This document shows positions 9,746 through 19,166 of a stretch of DNA of 30,564 nt, in pieces. This DNA is from DATCKG01 sp036562385. Lineage in GTDB: Bacteria; Bacillota; Sulfobacillia; Symbiobacteriales; Symbiobacteriaceae. Each line of letters starts with the position of its first letter. The stretch's first letter is position 1. The stretch spans positions 1 to 30,564 of the forward strand of contig DATCKG010000109.1 in the NCBI GenBank assembly GCA_036562385.1. Direction: 5' to 3'. A program made the translations under genes and the position numbers. The notes under the pieces are model-generated. The model ran no database searches. It saw only the letters and a program-made list of their open reading frames with translations, and had not been told where the DNA came from.

Positions 9746-10136
9746 AGAAGGGACTGCTGCTGAACCAGGCGCTTTCCGAGATCGTGGCCGCGATGGGGCA
9801 CGGGGACCTGCTGGTCATCGGCGACGCCGGTCTGCCTGTTCCCCGGGGCGTGCCCCGGGTGGACCTGGCTGTGCGTCCGGGGGTCCCGGGCTTCTTGGAG
9901 ACCGTGGAGGCCGTGCTGAGCGAACTGCAGGTGGAGGGGGCCATTGTAGCGGAAGAGACCGCCGAGCGGAACCCGGAGGTCAGCGAAGGTTTGAAGCGGC
10001 TCCTGGGGGATCTGCCGGTGGAGGTCACCGGCCATGAGCGGCTGAAGCGCCTCTGTGGGAGCGCCGTGGCGGTGGTTCGGACCGGTGAGTGTACTCCCTA
10101 TGCCAACGTGATCCTGAAGGCCGGGGTGACCTTCTG

Positions 10137-10137
<1 letters not shown>
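9742..10137 (+). CDS. rbsD: D-ribose pyranase
   Basis: It interconverts beta-pyranose and beta-furanose forms of ribose so that ribokinase gets its substrate. The 131-aa length is typical. It begins MKKGLLLNQALSEI and has catalytic His20 in MGHGD, then VIGDAGLPVP, and ends with TGECTPYANVIL, the usual C-terminal motif. ATG overlaps the rbsK stop by four bases, and its own stop overlaps the rbsA start by one base. Confidence 0.93.
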
Positions 10138-11624
<1,487 letters not shown>

Positions 11625-11628
11625 ACGC

Positions 11629-12564
11629 ATGCAGGCCAAGATAAACTGGGGAGCTCGCGTCCGGCAGATGGGCCCGGGGCTGGCCGTCTTGGTGATCGGT
11701 GCAGCCCTTTCCATGCTGTCCCGCGACTTCCTGACGGCATCCAATCTTCTGAACGTTCTACGACAGGTCTCGATTAATGCCATCATCGCGTGCGGGATGA
11801 CCATGGTGATTCTTACGGCCGGCATCGACTTGTCGGTGGGATCCGTACTGGCCCTGTCCTCGGCCGTCACCGCCGGCCTGGCCGTGGGGGGAACGTATCC
11901 CCTCCTGGCCATTTTGGCCGGCCTGGGAATCGGTGCGATCCTGGGGCTTTTCAACGGCCTGCTGGTCACCCGGGGCGGGGTGCCGCCTTTTGTGGCGACA
12001 CTGGGCACTATGGCCATCGCCCGCGGCCTTACCCTGGTCTATACAGGCGGCCGGCCGATTTCGAAAATGCCTGCAATGATCCGTTCCACTGGGGCAGGAT
12101 ACATTACCGGGATACCGGTGCCGATCGTGATCATGGCCGTGGTGGTGCTGCTGGTCTACGTCTTCCTCAATCACACCCCTTACGGACGGTTTATCTATGC
12201 AGTCGGCAGCAATCCGGAAGCGGCGCGGTTTGCCGGTATCCCGGTGGCCAGGGTGCTGACGCTGGCCTACCTGCTGACCGGGGTGCTGAGCGCCCTGGCC
12301 GGGGTGATCCTGACGGGGCGGCTGAACTCGGCCCAGCCTACTGCCGGTAGCGGTGATGAGATGGATGCCATCGCCGCTGTGGTGCTGGGTGGCACCAGCC
12401 TCGCGGGAGGCCAGGGTGGGGTGCTGGGCACGGTTGTGGGCGCCTTGATCATCGGCATGCTGAACAACGGACTGAATCTGCTGAACGTGCCGTCCTTCTA
12501 CCAACAGGTTGCTAAGGGCGCGGTGATCCTCGTGGCGGTCCTCCTTGATCGCCGCCGCCGGTGA
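11629..12564 (+). CDS. rbsC: Ribose ABC transporter, permease
   Basis: A 311-aa polytopic inner-membrane permease of the BPD_transp_2 type. It has about eight to ten hydrophobic segments and the family motifs ACGMTMVILTAGIDLSVGSV (about 57-76), NGLLVTRGGVPPFVATLG and GGTSLAGGQGG near the C-terminus. It forms the transmembrane channel driven by RbsA. RBS GGGAGGT (11616-11622) overlaps the rbsA stop; the intergenic gap is 4 nt. Confidence 0.93.
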   Translation: MQAKINWGARVRQMGPGLAVLVIGAALSMLSRDFLTASNLLNVLRQVSINAIIACGMTMVILTAGIDLSVGSVLALSSAVTAGLAVGGTYPLLAILAGLGIGAILGLFNGLLVTRGGVPPFVATLGTMAIARGLTLVYTGGRPISKMPAMIRSTGAGYITGIPVPIVIMAVVVLLVYVFLNHTPYGRFIYAVGSNPEAARFAGIPVARVLTLAYLLTGVLSALAGVILTGRLNSAQPTAGSGDEMDAIAAVVLGGTSLAGGQGGVLGTVVGALIIGMLNNGLNLLNVPSFYQQVAKGAVILVAVLLDRRRR

Positions 12565-12628
12565 GCCAGCCCTATGCAATAGGAACCAGCAGGAGATCAA
12601 CCACACGCACAGCAAGGAGGAAGGTTTG

Positions 12629-13543
12629 ATGAAACGGCTCGCGTGGTTCGCAGTGGCGCTCTTGACGCTGGGACTCGTCACAGCCTGCGGCGGCGCCCAA
12701 CCCAAGACCGGTGGGGGCGAGCAAAAGACCACCATCGGCCTGGCCATCTCGACCCTGAACAACCCGTTCTTCGTCGACCTGCGGGACGGCGCCCAGGAGG
12801 CCGCAGACAAGGCTGGCGTAACACTCGTGGTTCTGGACGCTCAGGACGATCCCGGCACGCAGGTCAGCCAGATTGAGGACCTGATCAGCCAGAAGGTCTC
12901 GGCGATCATCATCAACCCCACCGACAGCGACGCCGTGGTGCCCGCGGTGGAGGCGGCCAACAAGGCCAACATTCCGGTCATCACGGTGGACCGGGCCGCC
13001 AACGGTGGTGAAGTGGTGGCCCACATCGCGTCGGACAACGTGGCAGGCGGCAAGATGGCCGGCGAGTTCCTCCTGGAGCTGATCGGCGGCAACGGCAACA
13101 TTGTCGAACTGGAAGGCATCGCGGGCACCTCGGCGGCCCGTGACCGCGGCGAGGGCTTCCATCAGGCCGTGGACGGGAAGGAAGGCGTCACCGTGGTGGC
13201 CAAGCAGCCGGCTGACTTTGACCGGGCCAAGGGTCTTGAGGTGATGGAGAACATCCTGCAGTCCAATCCGGACATCGTGGGCGTCTTTGCCCATAACGAC
13301 GAGATGGCACTGGGCGCGCTGGAGGCCATCGAAGCCGCCGGCAAACTGGACCAAATCAAGGTGGTGGGCTTTGACGCCACTGACGATGCGGTGAAGGCAG
13401 TCCAGGAGGGCCGGATGGCCGGCACCATCGCCCAGAAGCCCAAGGAAATGGGCCGCCTGGCCGTAGAGACCGCCCAGAAGATCATCGCGGGTGAGAAAGT
13501 CGATTCCTTCGTCCCCGTGCCGCTGGAACTGGTAAAGAAGTAA
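12629..13543 (+). CDS. rbsB: Ribose-binding lipoprotein of ABC transporter
   Basis: The extracytoplasmic solute-binding component that delivers ribose to RbsAC. ATG 12629 follows AAGGAGGAAGG (12614-12624). The 304-aa product starts with a lipoprotein signal, lipobox VTAC with lipidated Cys20, followed by a Gly/Lys-rich tether. It has a Peripl_BP_4 fold: IGLAISTLNNPFFVDLRDGA, INPTDSDAVVP, VTVDRAANGG, VFAHNDEMALGALEAI and VVGFDAT are classical RbsB motifs. A longer frame exists upstream from 12545 but lacks an RBS and would bury the signal peptide. It is the last gene of the operon. Confidence 0.94.
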   Translation: MKRLAWFAVALLTLGLVTACGGAQPKTGGGEQKTTIGLAISTLNNPFFVDLRDGAQEAADKAGVTLVVLDAQDDPGTQVSQIEDLISQKVSAIIINPTDSDAVVPAVEAANKANIPVITVDRAANGGEVVAHIASDNVAGGKMAGEFLLELIGGNGNIVELEGIAGTSAARDRGEGFHQAVDGKEGVTVVAKQPADFDRAKGLEVMENILQSNPDIVGVFAHNDEMALGALEAIEAAGKLDQIKVVGFDATDDAVKAVQEGRMAGTIAQKPKEMGRLAVETAQKIIAGEKVDSFVPVPLELVKK

Positions 13544-13549
13544 TCGCAG

Positions 13550-13584
13550 AAGGCCCTGCCGGCCTGCATGGCCGGCGGGGCCTT
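13550..13584 (+). terminator. Terminator of the rbs operon
   Basis: A 15-bp stem (13550-13564 with 13570-13584, one G-T wobble) has the loop TGCAT and starts 6 nt after the rbsB stop. The T-tail (TTGTACTTTC) is modest. Confidence 0.75.
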
Positions 13585-13651
13585 GTACTTTCAGAGGGCA
13601 TGGGCGCACCGACAATGGCTTCTTTCGTTGGGGACGAATGCCTTCGGTTGG

Positions 13652-13680
13652 TTGACCGGAGAACCGCCTCCGGGATAGAC
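13652..13680 (+). promoter_or_regulatory. Possible SigA-type promoter
   Basis: TTGACC (13652-13657) and GATAGA (13674-13679) with a 16-nt spacer lie about 100 nt ahead of the next lipoprotein gene. The -35 is good and the -10 weak. Confidence 0.3.
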
Positions 13681-13781
13681 TTGTGCCGTGACCGCAGCCG
13701 GATGGCGAACCAAGAGAGTTTGTGTCTCGTCTTACCTACGTGGTGCAGCCTAAAGCTTTCTCCTTTACGAAGGTGATTGCA

Positions 13782-14972
13782 GTGAATCGGTACCAGGCAT
13801 CGGTACTTGCGCTCGCCCTTTTCGCGGCCACCGGCTGCTCCTGGTGGAGAGGATCCCCTTCCAGTGGCGACGGCCCGCCTGCACTGGAGCCGACCACGGT
13901 TGGTGCCGAACCGGCGCCGGATCTGGAACAGGTGGAGGATCCGGCGGTTCTGAATACAGACGAACTGCAAGCCGGGCTGCGCTGGTATCTGAACAAGGAC
14001 GACAGGCCGGCTGCGGAGAAGCTCACGGAACTCTTGAACCGGTGGGGTCTCCAGCCGGTGGGAGATCGGCTGCCTCAGGCGGAGGTTGATTTGGATGGAG
14101 ACGGCACCGCCGAACTGGTCACGGCCCTGACCGGCGCCGGCGCCAATATGACGGGCCGGGGGGCGCTCTTTGTGATCTACCGCCAGGGCGGAAACTGGCA
14201 GGTGGACCGGGGGGAGGAAGTGCCGGGCCCGGCCCTGCATGGGGTGGCGGACCTGACAGGCGACGGCCGGCCTGAGGTGATCTGGTCCAGCACCGACGCG
14301 GGTGCACACACCAGTTTCACCACCCTTTTCGTCTCCACCTGGAAACCGGGACAGTTGGAGATGCTGCCTGGGAGTTTGTCGATGGCCGGGATGGAGCTGC
14401 AGGTGGACGGTCGGGATCTGGTCCTCACCGGCGGGCTGATTAACTCCGTCGGCGCTGGGCCCGCGCAGCGGTCCCGCACCGACCGGTACCGGTTTGACGG
14501 CGAGCAGTTTCGGCTGGTGGATCGCCGGTATGCAGAGTCCCCGTACGGCTACCACCGGCTGATCGACGGCATTGTGGCGGAGGAGTTCGGGCGTACCGAG
14601 GAGGCTCGCCAGGCGCTGCGCGAGGCCGCAGAGGCGGATCGCCCGGCCCTGGGGGAGGGAATGGTGCCTCCGGAGTGGGAGGACCGGTTTGCCGCAGCGG
14701 TACGCACCTACGCTCGGGTGCGTCTCGCCCTCTCTCTGCCGCCTTCGGACCCGCTGGCCCGGCAAGTACTCCGGGAGGTCACGGGACCGTATGCAGGCCT
14801 GGCGCACGCCGTGCTGGGGACTTCTGGAAAGGAGGCGGCCTGTCAGGCCGCGGCTGCCTGGGCGGAATCAAACCCGGAATTTTTGGAGGCGCTTAACAGC
14901 CCCTACGGGTATGCTCATCCAAACTGGCTTCCTACGAACCTGTGCGGACCGCTGCCGTCGGACGGCACGTGA
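13782..14972 (+). CDS. Lipoprotein with FG-GAP/VCBS-like aspartate-rich repeats
   Basis: A 396-aa secreted lipoprotein of unknown function. The start is GTG 13782, behind GAAGGTGA (13769-13776). The signal peptide ends at lipobox ATGC with Cys19. After a Pro/Glu-rich linker (about 25-55) comes a region with two Ca-binding-like loops, DLDGDGTAE and DLTGDGRPE, each followed by short beta strands (FVIYRQGGNW, LFVSTWKPG), typical of FG-GAP/VCBS beta-propeller pieces. The C-terminal third (about 260-396) is Ala/Glu-rich and probably helical. The gene stands alone between the rbs terminator and the next membrane gene. The frame is open further upstream, but only this start gives a lipoprotein signal. 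Confidence 0.75.
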   Translation: MNRYQASVLALALFAATGCSWWRGSPSSGDGPPALEPTTVGAEPAPDLEQVEDPAVLNTDELQAGLRWYLNKDDRPAAEKLTELLNRWGLQPVGDRLPQAEVDLDGDGTAELVTALTGAGANMTGRGALFVIYRQGGNWQVDRGEEVPGPALHGVADLTGDGRPEVIWSSTDAGAHTSFTTLFVSTWKPGQLEMLPGSLSMAGMELQVDGRDLVLTGGLINSVGAGPAQRSRTDRYRFDGEQFRLVDRRYAESPYGYHRLIDGIVAEEFGRTEEARQALREAAEADRPALGEGMVPPEWEDRFAAAVRTYARVRLALSLPPSDPLARQVLREVTGPYAGLAHAVLGTSGKEAACQAAAAWAESNPEFLEALNSPYGYAHPNWLPTNLCGPLPSDGT

Positions 14973-15102
14973 TGTGGCCGGCCCCGGAACAGGCGCCCGC
15001 CGGGCGGTCGTCGGCTTTTGAGTTGCCCTGTGCATCGACGGAGAAAGAGAACGGTCGGCGCCGGAAAGCCGGTGAGCCCGACCATGTCTGGAGGAATGGA
15101 CG

Positions 15103-15579
15103 ATGGTTGATCGCCTGATCGCCATCTTGGCGACCCTGGGGGTTTCGGCGGTACCCGGTCTTGAGATGCGGCTTGGGATACCGCTGGGGATGGTCCTGGG
15201 ACTTCCAATGGCGGTTGCCACCGTTGCGGGCGTCACCGGCAACTTGCTGCAGATTCCCCTTGCCCTTTGGACGGTGGCGGCGGCCCACCGTTTTGTCAAC
15301 CGGGTTCCGGCGGTACACCGGTGGCTGTCGCGGCTGGAAGCCCGGGTGGGGCGATACGAGCCGCTGGTTCGCCGCTGGGGCTGGCTGGGGATGGCGTTGT
15401 TCGTGTGCCTTCCTCTGCCGGCCACTGGCGTCTGGGGTGGGGTGGTGGTGGCCAGACTGATTCGGATGCAGGCCTGGGCCATGTGGGTGGGCCTGTCGCT
15501 GGGTCTGGCCATTACGGGCGTGATCTGCGGCCTGACAACCTACGGCGCCTTTGCCGCGTGGCGGTATTTCTTCCCTTGA
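15103..15579 (+). CDS. Small multidrug export-like membrane protein (COG2426/PF06695 type)
   Basis: A 158-aa polytopic membrane protein. The N-terminal pattern VSAVPGLEMRLGIPLGMVLGLP and the LPLPATGVWGG motif in the second half match the Sm_multidrug_ex family, which has an internal repeat of P-x-x-E/R and P-x-T-G loops. Despite the family name, export activity is little established. RBS GGAGGA (15090-15095) sits 7 nt before ATG. It is convergent with the UPF0016 gene on the other strand. Confidence 0.8.
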   Translation: MVDRLIAILATLGVSAVPGLEMRLGIPLGMVLGLPMAVATVAGVTGNLLQIPLALWTVAAAHRFVNRVPAVHRWLSRLEARVGRYEPLVRRWGWLGMALFVCLPLPATGVWGGVVVARLIRMQAWAMWVGLSLGLAITGVICGLTTYGAFAAWRYFFP

Positions 15580-15592
15580 TGCTGGACGCGCG

Positions 15593-15622
15593 GTAGCACC
15601 CCCGGGTGTCCGAGGGTGCTGC
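15593..15622. terminator. Possible terminator between convergent genes
   Basis: GTAGCACCC (15593-15601) pairs with GGGTGCTGC (15614-15622) with one wobble. No T-run follows on either strand, so it may only be a weak or factor-dependent stop. Confidence 0.3.
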
Positions 15623-15666
15623 GCTGCACGATCTGTTCGGTCGGGACGCACTCGCTCTTGGCGCTG

Positions 15667-15942
15667 CTAACGGAGGGATCGGACAATCAGAAGGGCTCCG
15701 ATCACCAGGAAGGCCACGCCGGTGAGGAGCTTCACCATCCGTAGCGGTATGGCCCGAAGGAGCGTGTCCCCCGCCAGGGCCGCCAGCAGCGATGAGGCAA
15801 CCAGCGCTGCGGCGGCGCCCAGAAAGACCAGGTGGGGCGACCTGGAGCGGGCAGCCAGAGACATCACCATCAGCTGGGTCTTGTCGCCGAGTTCGGCGAA
15901 GAAAACCAGGATAAAAGTGGCCAGTGCGGATTTCCATTCCAA
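15667..15942 (-). CDS. UPF0016/GDT1-family half-size transporter
   Basis: A 91-aa membrane protein with the diagnostic E-x-G-D-K-T motif (Glu17-Thr22) in the first of about three transmembrane helices. Family members (TMEM165/Gdt1, MneA-like) move Mn2+ or Ca2+ out of the cytosol. Eukaryotic and many bacterial members have two such halves of about 100 aa; this gene holds only one and no second half lies nearby, so a homodimer or a partner elsewhere is needed (inference). The start is TTG 15942: GGGGGGAG lies 6 nt upstream, and the nearby ATG is out of frame. It is downstream of the hydrolase on the same strand with a 94-nt gap. Confidence 0.82.
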   Translation of the reverse strand: MEWKSALATFILVFFAELGDKTQLMVMSLAARSRSPHLVFLGAAAALVASSLLAALAGDTLLRAIPLRMVKLLTGVAFLVIGALLIVRSLR

Positions 15943-16036
15943 CAGGGGCTCCCCCCGCTCCCAGTGATCAGGCCCGCGATGGACTCATTCAGGTCTATGG
16001 GGACAAGCGGCTGCGTAGAACCGGCATGGTCGTGCT

Positions 16037-16813
16037 TCAGGGCAGCGTCGTGAGGAACGAAAGCAGCACGCTGGCCAGGGCTTCGGGCTGCTCCACGGGA
16101 ACCATGTGGCCTGCACCGGGCACGACGGCCTTGCGGGCGCCGGGGATGCCGGTGGCCAGTGCGCCCGCGATGGCATGGAAGTCCGGCAGATCCTTTTCGC
16201 CCACCACCACCAGGGTGGGCGCGGTGATTTCGCCCAGACGCTGGGCAGGGGAGAGGGTCTCGGTGCCCCGGACGGTGCGGTTCGTCCGGTTCAGCCAGGC
16301 GTGCCCCGGGTAGTCCCGGACGATGGTTCGGATCTGCTCGGCGGCAGGAGAAGCCATGACGGTCGCAAAGATCGGGTCCTGCAGCCAGGCCTCCAGGGCC
16401 GGGGCCAGCCCCTGGCTGCGGGCGATCCGGATGTATGGGCCGGGACCCGCCCAGGAGGAAAAGGGGAACCCGTCCAGGGCGGCTCCCACCGGGATGAGTG
16501 CCGCACACCGGTCCGGTGCCTGAAGCGCAAACCGCACGGCGATGGCTCCGCCCATGGAGTGGCCGCAGACGGCGGCACGGTCGACGCCCAGGTCCGTGAG
16601 GAGCCTCGCCAGGTCATCGGCCGGACCGGAACCGTCCGGTGAGGGAAGGCTGCGGCCGTGGCCGGGCAAGTCCACCAGAACCGCCTGTACATGGGGTGTA
16701 ATCAGGGGCAGCAGCGGTTGCCACATACGGTGATCCAGGGTGTGGCCGTGAAGGAGGACCAGCGGGCGACCTTTCCCATGGATTTCGTAATACAGATGGC
16801 CGGCCATGGGCAT
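16037..16813 (-). CDS. Alpha/beta hydrolase
   Basis: A 258-aa cytosolic alpha/beta-fold hydrolase. The oxyanion HGHTLDHRMW lies at 22-31, nucleophile Ser86 in GHSMGG, acid Asp208 in GEKDLPD and His236 in GAGHMVPVEQP, a complete triad. DLPGHGRS (48-55) is typical of the esterase/MenH/haloalkane branch. The substrate cannot be told. ATG 16813 has GGAGGG 8 nt upstream. It starts 17 nt after the thioesterase stop, so the two are likely cotranscribed, which suggests work on an acyl or ester substrate. Confidence 0.87.
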   Translation of the reverse strand: MPMAGHLYYEIHGKGRPLVLLHGHTLDHRMWQPLLPLITPHVQAVLVDLPGHGRSLPSPDGSGPADDLARLLTDLGVDRAAVCGHSMGGAIAVRFALQAPDRCAALIPVGAALDGFPFSSWAGPGPYIRIARSQGLAPALEAWLQDPIFATVMASPAAEQIRTIVRDYPGHAWLNRTNRTVRGTETLSPAQRLGEITAPTLVVVGEKDLPDFHAIAGALATGIPGARKAVVPGAGHMVPVEQPEALASVLLSFLTTLP

Positions 16814-16830
16814 GGGATTCCCTCCTCATC

Positions 16831-17277
16831 TCAAAATGAGCGACCTTCGGCCCTTGCCATTGCCTCCCTCCACTCGGGAGGCACCGGTACCGGACGGTTT
16901 TCGGTATAATCGTAGTGGACCATGACCGCCCGGCTGGTCGCGACGAGCCGGCCGGTTTCCTTTTCTTCGATGCAGGTCTCCATCACGAAGCTGGAGTTGC
17001 GGATCTCTGCGACTCGTACCCCTATCCGGAGCACCTCACCCAGGTAAGCCGGGGACCGGTACGTGATGGTCAGCTCCGCCAGAATCAATCCCAGCCGGCC
17101 CGTCGCGGGATAGGGGCCTGGAGTGTGCTGAGGCAGGAGGTCGCCCAGCACTGCCTGCAGGTAGGCCATGCGGCCGTTTTCCACGTAGGTGGCGAAGACG
17201 GCATTGTTCACATGGCCCAGGGCGTCGAGATCACGCCAGACCACTTTCTGTTCCAGGACAAACTGGTATCCTTCCAA
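16831..17277 (-). CDS. Acyl-CoA thioesterase (hotdog fold, YbgC/4HBT type)
   Basis: A 148-aa hotdog-fold thioesterase. The N-terminal motif WRDLDALGHVNNAVF contains the catalytic Asp18 in the D-x-x-GHVNN pattern, followed by FATYVENGRMAYL, a helix typical of YbgC/FadM-like enzymes. It should hydrolyse acyl-CoA in the cytosol. The start is TTG 17277 with GGGAGG 7 nt upstream. The frame is open for another 60 codons, but those residues look nothing like the family. It leads a minus-strand group with the hydrolase and UPF0016 gene and diverges from the 17408 gene. Confidence 0.85.
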   Translation of the reverse strand: MEGYQFVLEQKVVWRDLDALGHVNNAVFATYVENGRMAYLQAVLGDLLPQHTPGPYPATGRLGLILAELTITYRSPAYLGEVLRIGVRVAEIRNSSFVMETCIEEKETGRLVATSRAVMVHYDYTENRPVPVPPEWREAMARAEGRSF

Positions 17278-17407
17278 GGGACAGCCTCCCTGATGGATGA
17301 GTGAGAAATCAGATAAGAGTGGCTTCTCGTTATATTCCAGGCGTGTGCAAAGCGTTCCTGCTAGGTTGCCAGCGCGGATGCAGCGATGTAGAGGGGAGGG
17401 CGATCTT

Positions 17408-18064
17408 GTGTTCTGGTTCCTGCTGCTGTTGGGAATCCTGTTGGTGGTTGTGGGCATGTGGGGCGGCCCCCGTCCGTCCCAGGTAGATGCGGGCGAGGAA
17501 CGTCAGGCGGAGGCCGGAGAGCCGTCGGATCCCTGGAAGGTCCTGACAGAACCTTTGCCCCATGAGGAGGAACTGATCAAACTTCCCGAGCACCGTCCCT
17601 GGTACGTGCCTGGCCGGGACCGGCGGTTTCTTCAGGGGTTCCTGATGGGTCTGGGCGCCGGCCTGATGGTGGCCAGTCTGGTGGTGCTGCGGGCTCCCGC
17701 CTCTCCGGTGGACAAGCCGCCGCAGACGGCCGGGGAGGCCTCGGAGACGCCGATTACCGGCGGCGAGGCCCCGGGGAATGAGCAGGGTCAGATCGCCGAG
17801 GAGCCGGGCATGGGCGACGAGGGCCCCGAGGAGGAACCCGTGGATCAGGAACCAGAACCCGAGACGGTCCTCTTTTCGGTCGAGGAAGGAGAGCTTCCTG
17901 ATGCCATCGCGGCCCGCCTGCGGGAGGCCGGTTTGATTGAGGATGAGACGGCCTTTCTCACCCGGCTGATGGAGTTGGGCTTGGATACCAGCCTAAGGCC
18001 CGGGGCCTTTGAGATTCCGCGGGAAGCACCGCTGGATGACGTGATCGCCGCCCTGACCCAGTGA
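17408..18064 (+). CDS. Two-TM protein with C-terminal MltG/YceG-like module
   Basis: A 218-aa membrane protein. GTG 17408 has GGGGAGG 8 nt upstream; upstream codons in the open frame lack an RBS. TM helices are at about 2-17 and 76-95. The loop between them is charged. A long acidic linker (105-153, many Glu/Pro/Gly) leads to a small domain at 154-216: VLFSVEEGELPDAIAARL, LIEDETAFLTRL, LRPGAFEIPR, DDVIAAL. This resembles the LysM-like front part of MltG endolytic transglycosylases, but the catalytic part is absent. A wall- or envelope-binding role is inferred only. A terminator follows. Confidence 0.7.
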   Translation: MFWFLLLLGILLVVVGMWGGPRPSQVDAGEERQAEAGEPSDPWKVLTEPLPHEEELIKLPEHRPWYVPGRDRRFLQGFLMGLGAGLMVASLVVLRAPASPVDKPPQTAGEASETPITGGEAPGNEQGQIAEEPGMGDEGPEEEPVDQEPEPETVLFSVEEGELPDAIAARLREAGLIEDETAFLTRLMELGLDTSLRPGAFEIPREAPLDDVIAALTQ

Positions 18065-18113
18065 GGGGCGGAGGCATTCGGACCTGTAGCGGCAAGCCTC
18101 AGACTGAAGCCTC

Positions 18114-18142
18114 GCTGGTGCCCGTCATGGGCGCCAGCTTTG
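18114..18142 (+). terminator. Rho-independent terminator
   Basis: GCTGGTGCCC (18114-18123) pairs with GGGCGCCAGC (18129-18138) with one wobble and a GTCAT loop, then TTTG. It lies 50 nt past the 17408 gene. Confidence 0.65.
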
Positions 18143-18288
18143 TATCATCCGGCCCGTCCGGGAAAGGGGGAGCACCATGCAGGCAGAGGGCTAGCTTTGC
18201 CCGCCAGAAGGTGATGGCGACACTGGGTGCCCAACTCGTTGCCTCCGGACTCTGCACGCCGATGCTTAAGGGACAGAAATGCGTAAGG

Positions 18289-18327
18289 AAAGGGACAGGC
18301 TGCTCCATGGGAGCGGTCTGTCCCTTG
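18289..18327 (-). terminator. Terminator of the PsbP-like lipoprotein gene
   Basis: AAGGGACAG (18290-18298) pairs with CTGTCCCTT (18318-18326), and GCTCC pairs with GGAGC inside. On the minus strand the stem is followed by TTTCCTT. AAGGGACAG also occurs as a direct repeat at 18268-18276. Confidence 0.5.
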
Positions 18328-18344
18328 GCTGTATGGGCTGGACG

Positions 18345-18833
18345 TCAGCCCGTTCGCGCACTTTCATCGGTCAGTTGCAAGGACTGCAACATGTCCTGGA
18401 ACACCTGAAGGCCGACTCCAGCCCGGTCGGCATCATATACATTCAGGCTAAGCTGAAACTCATGGCCGTTATGGGTGAAGTACACACGGCGCCACAAACC
18501 AGGTGTCTTGTCGGACTCCGGCCGGGAGAAGCTACGGACCGTTTTGCCTGCCACGGAAATCGTCTCTTCCCTCCAGCCCTCGGTTCTCAGCTTTTCCTGT
18601 TCCACATCGCTCTGTCCCGGCTCTGCGACGACGATGCCGATACTGAGGCTGTCTGATTCGAACAAGATTCCTTCAGGTGGCGGCGGAGCGATGGTTCTGC
18701 TGCTTACACGCCACGAAGAAGGGTAGGAGACGGAATAGTTGTAGGCGTCGTTCGTGTAGAGCATCCCTTCCTGAGTCGCAGTGCATCCCACCGCGAGGCC
18801 AAGAAGGATCAGTAAAGGCAAGATACGCCGCAC
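18345..18833 (-). CDS. PsbP-like lipoprotein
   Basis: A 162-aa secreted lipoprotein. The signal reads RRILPLLILLGLAVGC with Cys17 in the lipobox. The mature part begins YTNDAYNYSVSYPSSWRVS, the aromatic/Pro-Trp pattern seen at the start of PsbP-related beta-sandwich domains, and continues as alternating beta strands. The role is unknown. The start is taken as GTG 18833 because GGGGGG lies 6 nt before it; ATG 18839 is only 1 nt from that RBS. The minus frame is open far to the right through acs1, but this is antisense noise. Confidence 0.72.
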   Translation of the reverse strand: MRRILPLLILLGLAVGCTATQEGMLYTNDAYNYSVSYPSSWRVSSRTIAPPPPEGILFESDSLSIGIVVAEPGQSDVEQEKLRTEGWREETISVAGKTVRSFSRPESDKTPGLWRRVYFTHNGHEFQLSLNVYDADRAGVGLQVFQDMLQSLQLTDESARTG

Positions 18834-19166
18834 CGGCATCCCCCCGTGAGAATGTGTCTGTGTGTAGGACGATTCTTTTATGTGTAATTGTTCCTCGATA
18901 CGAGACCGATGGAACTGCACCCTCTGTTCGCTGGCACCACGCCTGGGCCGGCGGGAGGGGGACGCGCGTTCCATCGGTTTTTCTCTTGGGACGGAGCGTA
19001 CGGGCGGGGAACCACACGACCCTGTCATGTTGCGCTTCCGGGAATACTGGAGAATTTTTCGCATAACCACCAGTAATAAGCAGGATTCCAGGCGAAGAAA
19101 GCGTATCAGAATACCAAAGCTATTGGATAAAGTCGCAATAATCAGGCGACAGGGAGGTCGGGAACC
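18834..19166. other. Intergenic leader of acs1
   Basis: About 330 nt between the divergent lipoprotein gene and acs1. It holds a T-tailed hairpin (18905-18982) with the TTCCATCGG motif on both arms and an AT-richer stretch from 19050 to 19140 where a promoter is expected. I found no convincing -35/-10 pair. No gene is supported. Confidence 0.4.
18905..18982 (+). terminator. Orphan terminator or attenuator in the acs1 leader
   Basis: ACCGATGGAAC (18905-18915) pairs perfectly with GTTCCATCGGT (18968-18978), followed by five T (18978-18982). The 52-nt interior is GC-rich and can fold further. No + strand gene lies upstream, so it would stop leader transcripts of acs1 or end a small RNA. Confidence 0.5.

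Noticed and set aside
15943..16036. Possible yybP-type Mn riboswitch before the UPF0016 gene
   Set aside because: The conserved loop sequences of that class are absent; the G-run is simply the RBS.
18061..18408. A 115-codon + strand frame after the MltG-like gene
   Set aside because: It spans two terminator hairpins, has no RBS and shows no domain-like pattern.
18932..18941. TGGCACCACG, an exact match to the T-box core TGGNACCRCG in the acs1 leader
   Set aside because: Only about 90 nt lie before it, no stem I or specifier loop is visible, the terminator stem does not compete with the core, and acs is not an amino-acid gene. About one match is expected by chance at this GC content.
18932..18950. 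SigL (sigma-54) -24/-12 like TGGCAC element
   Set aside because: The -12 TTGC half is missing at the required distance.
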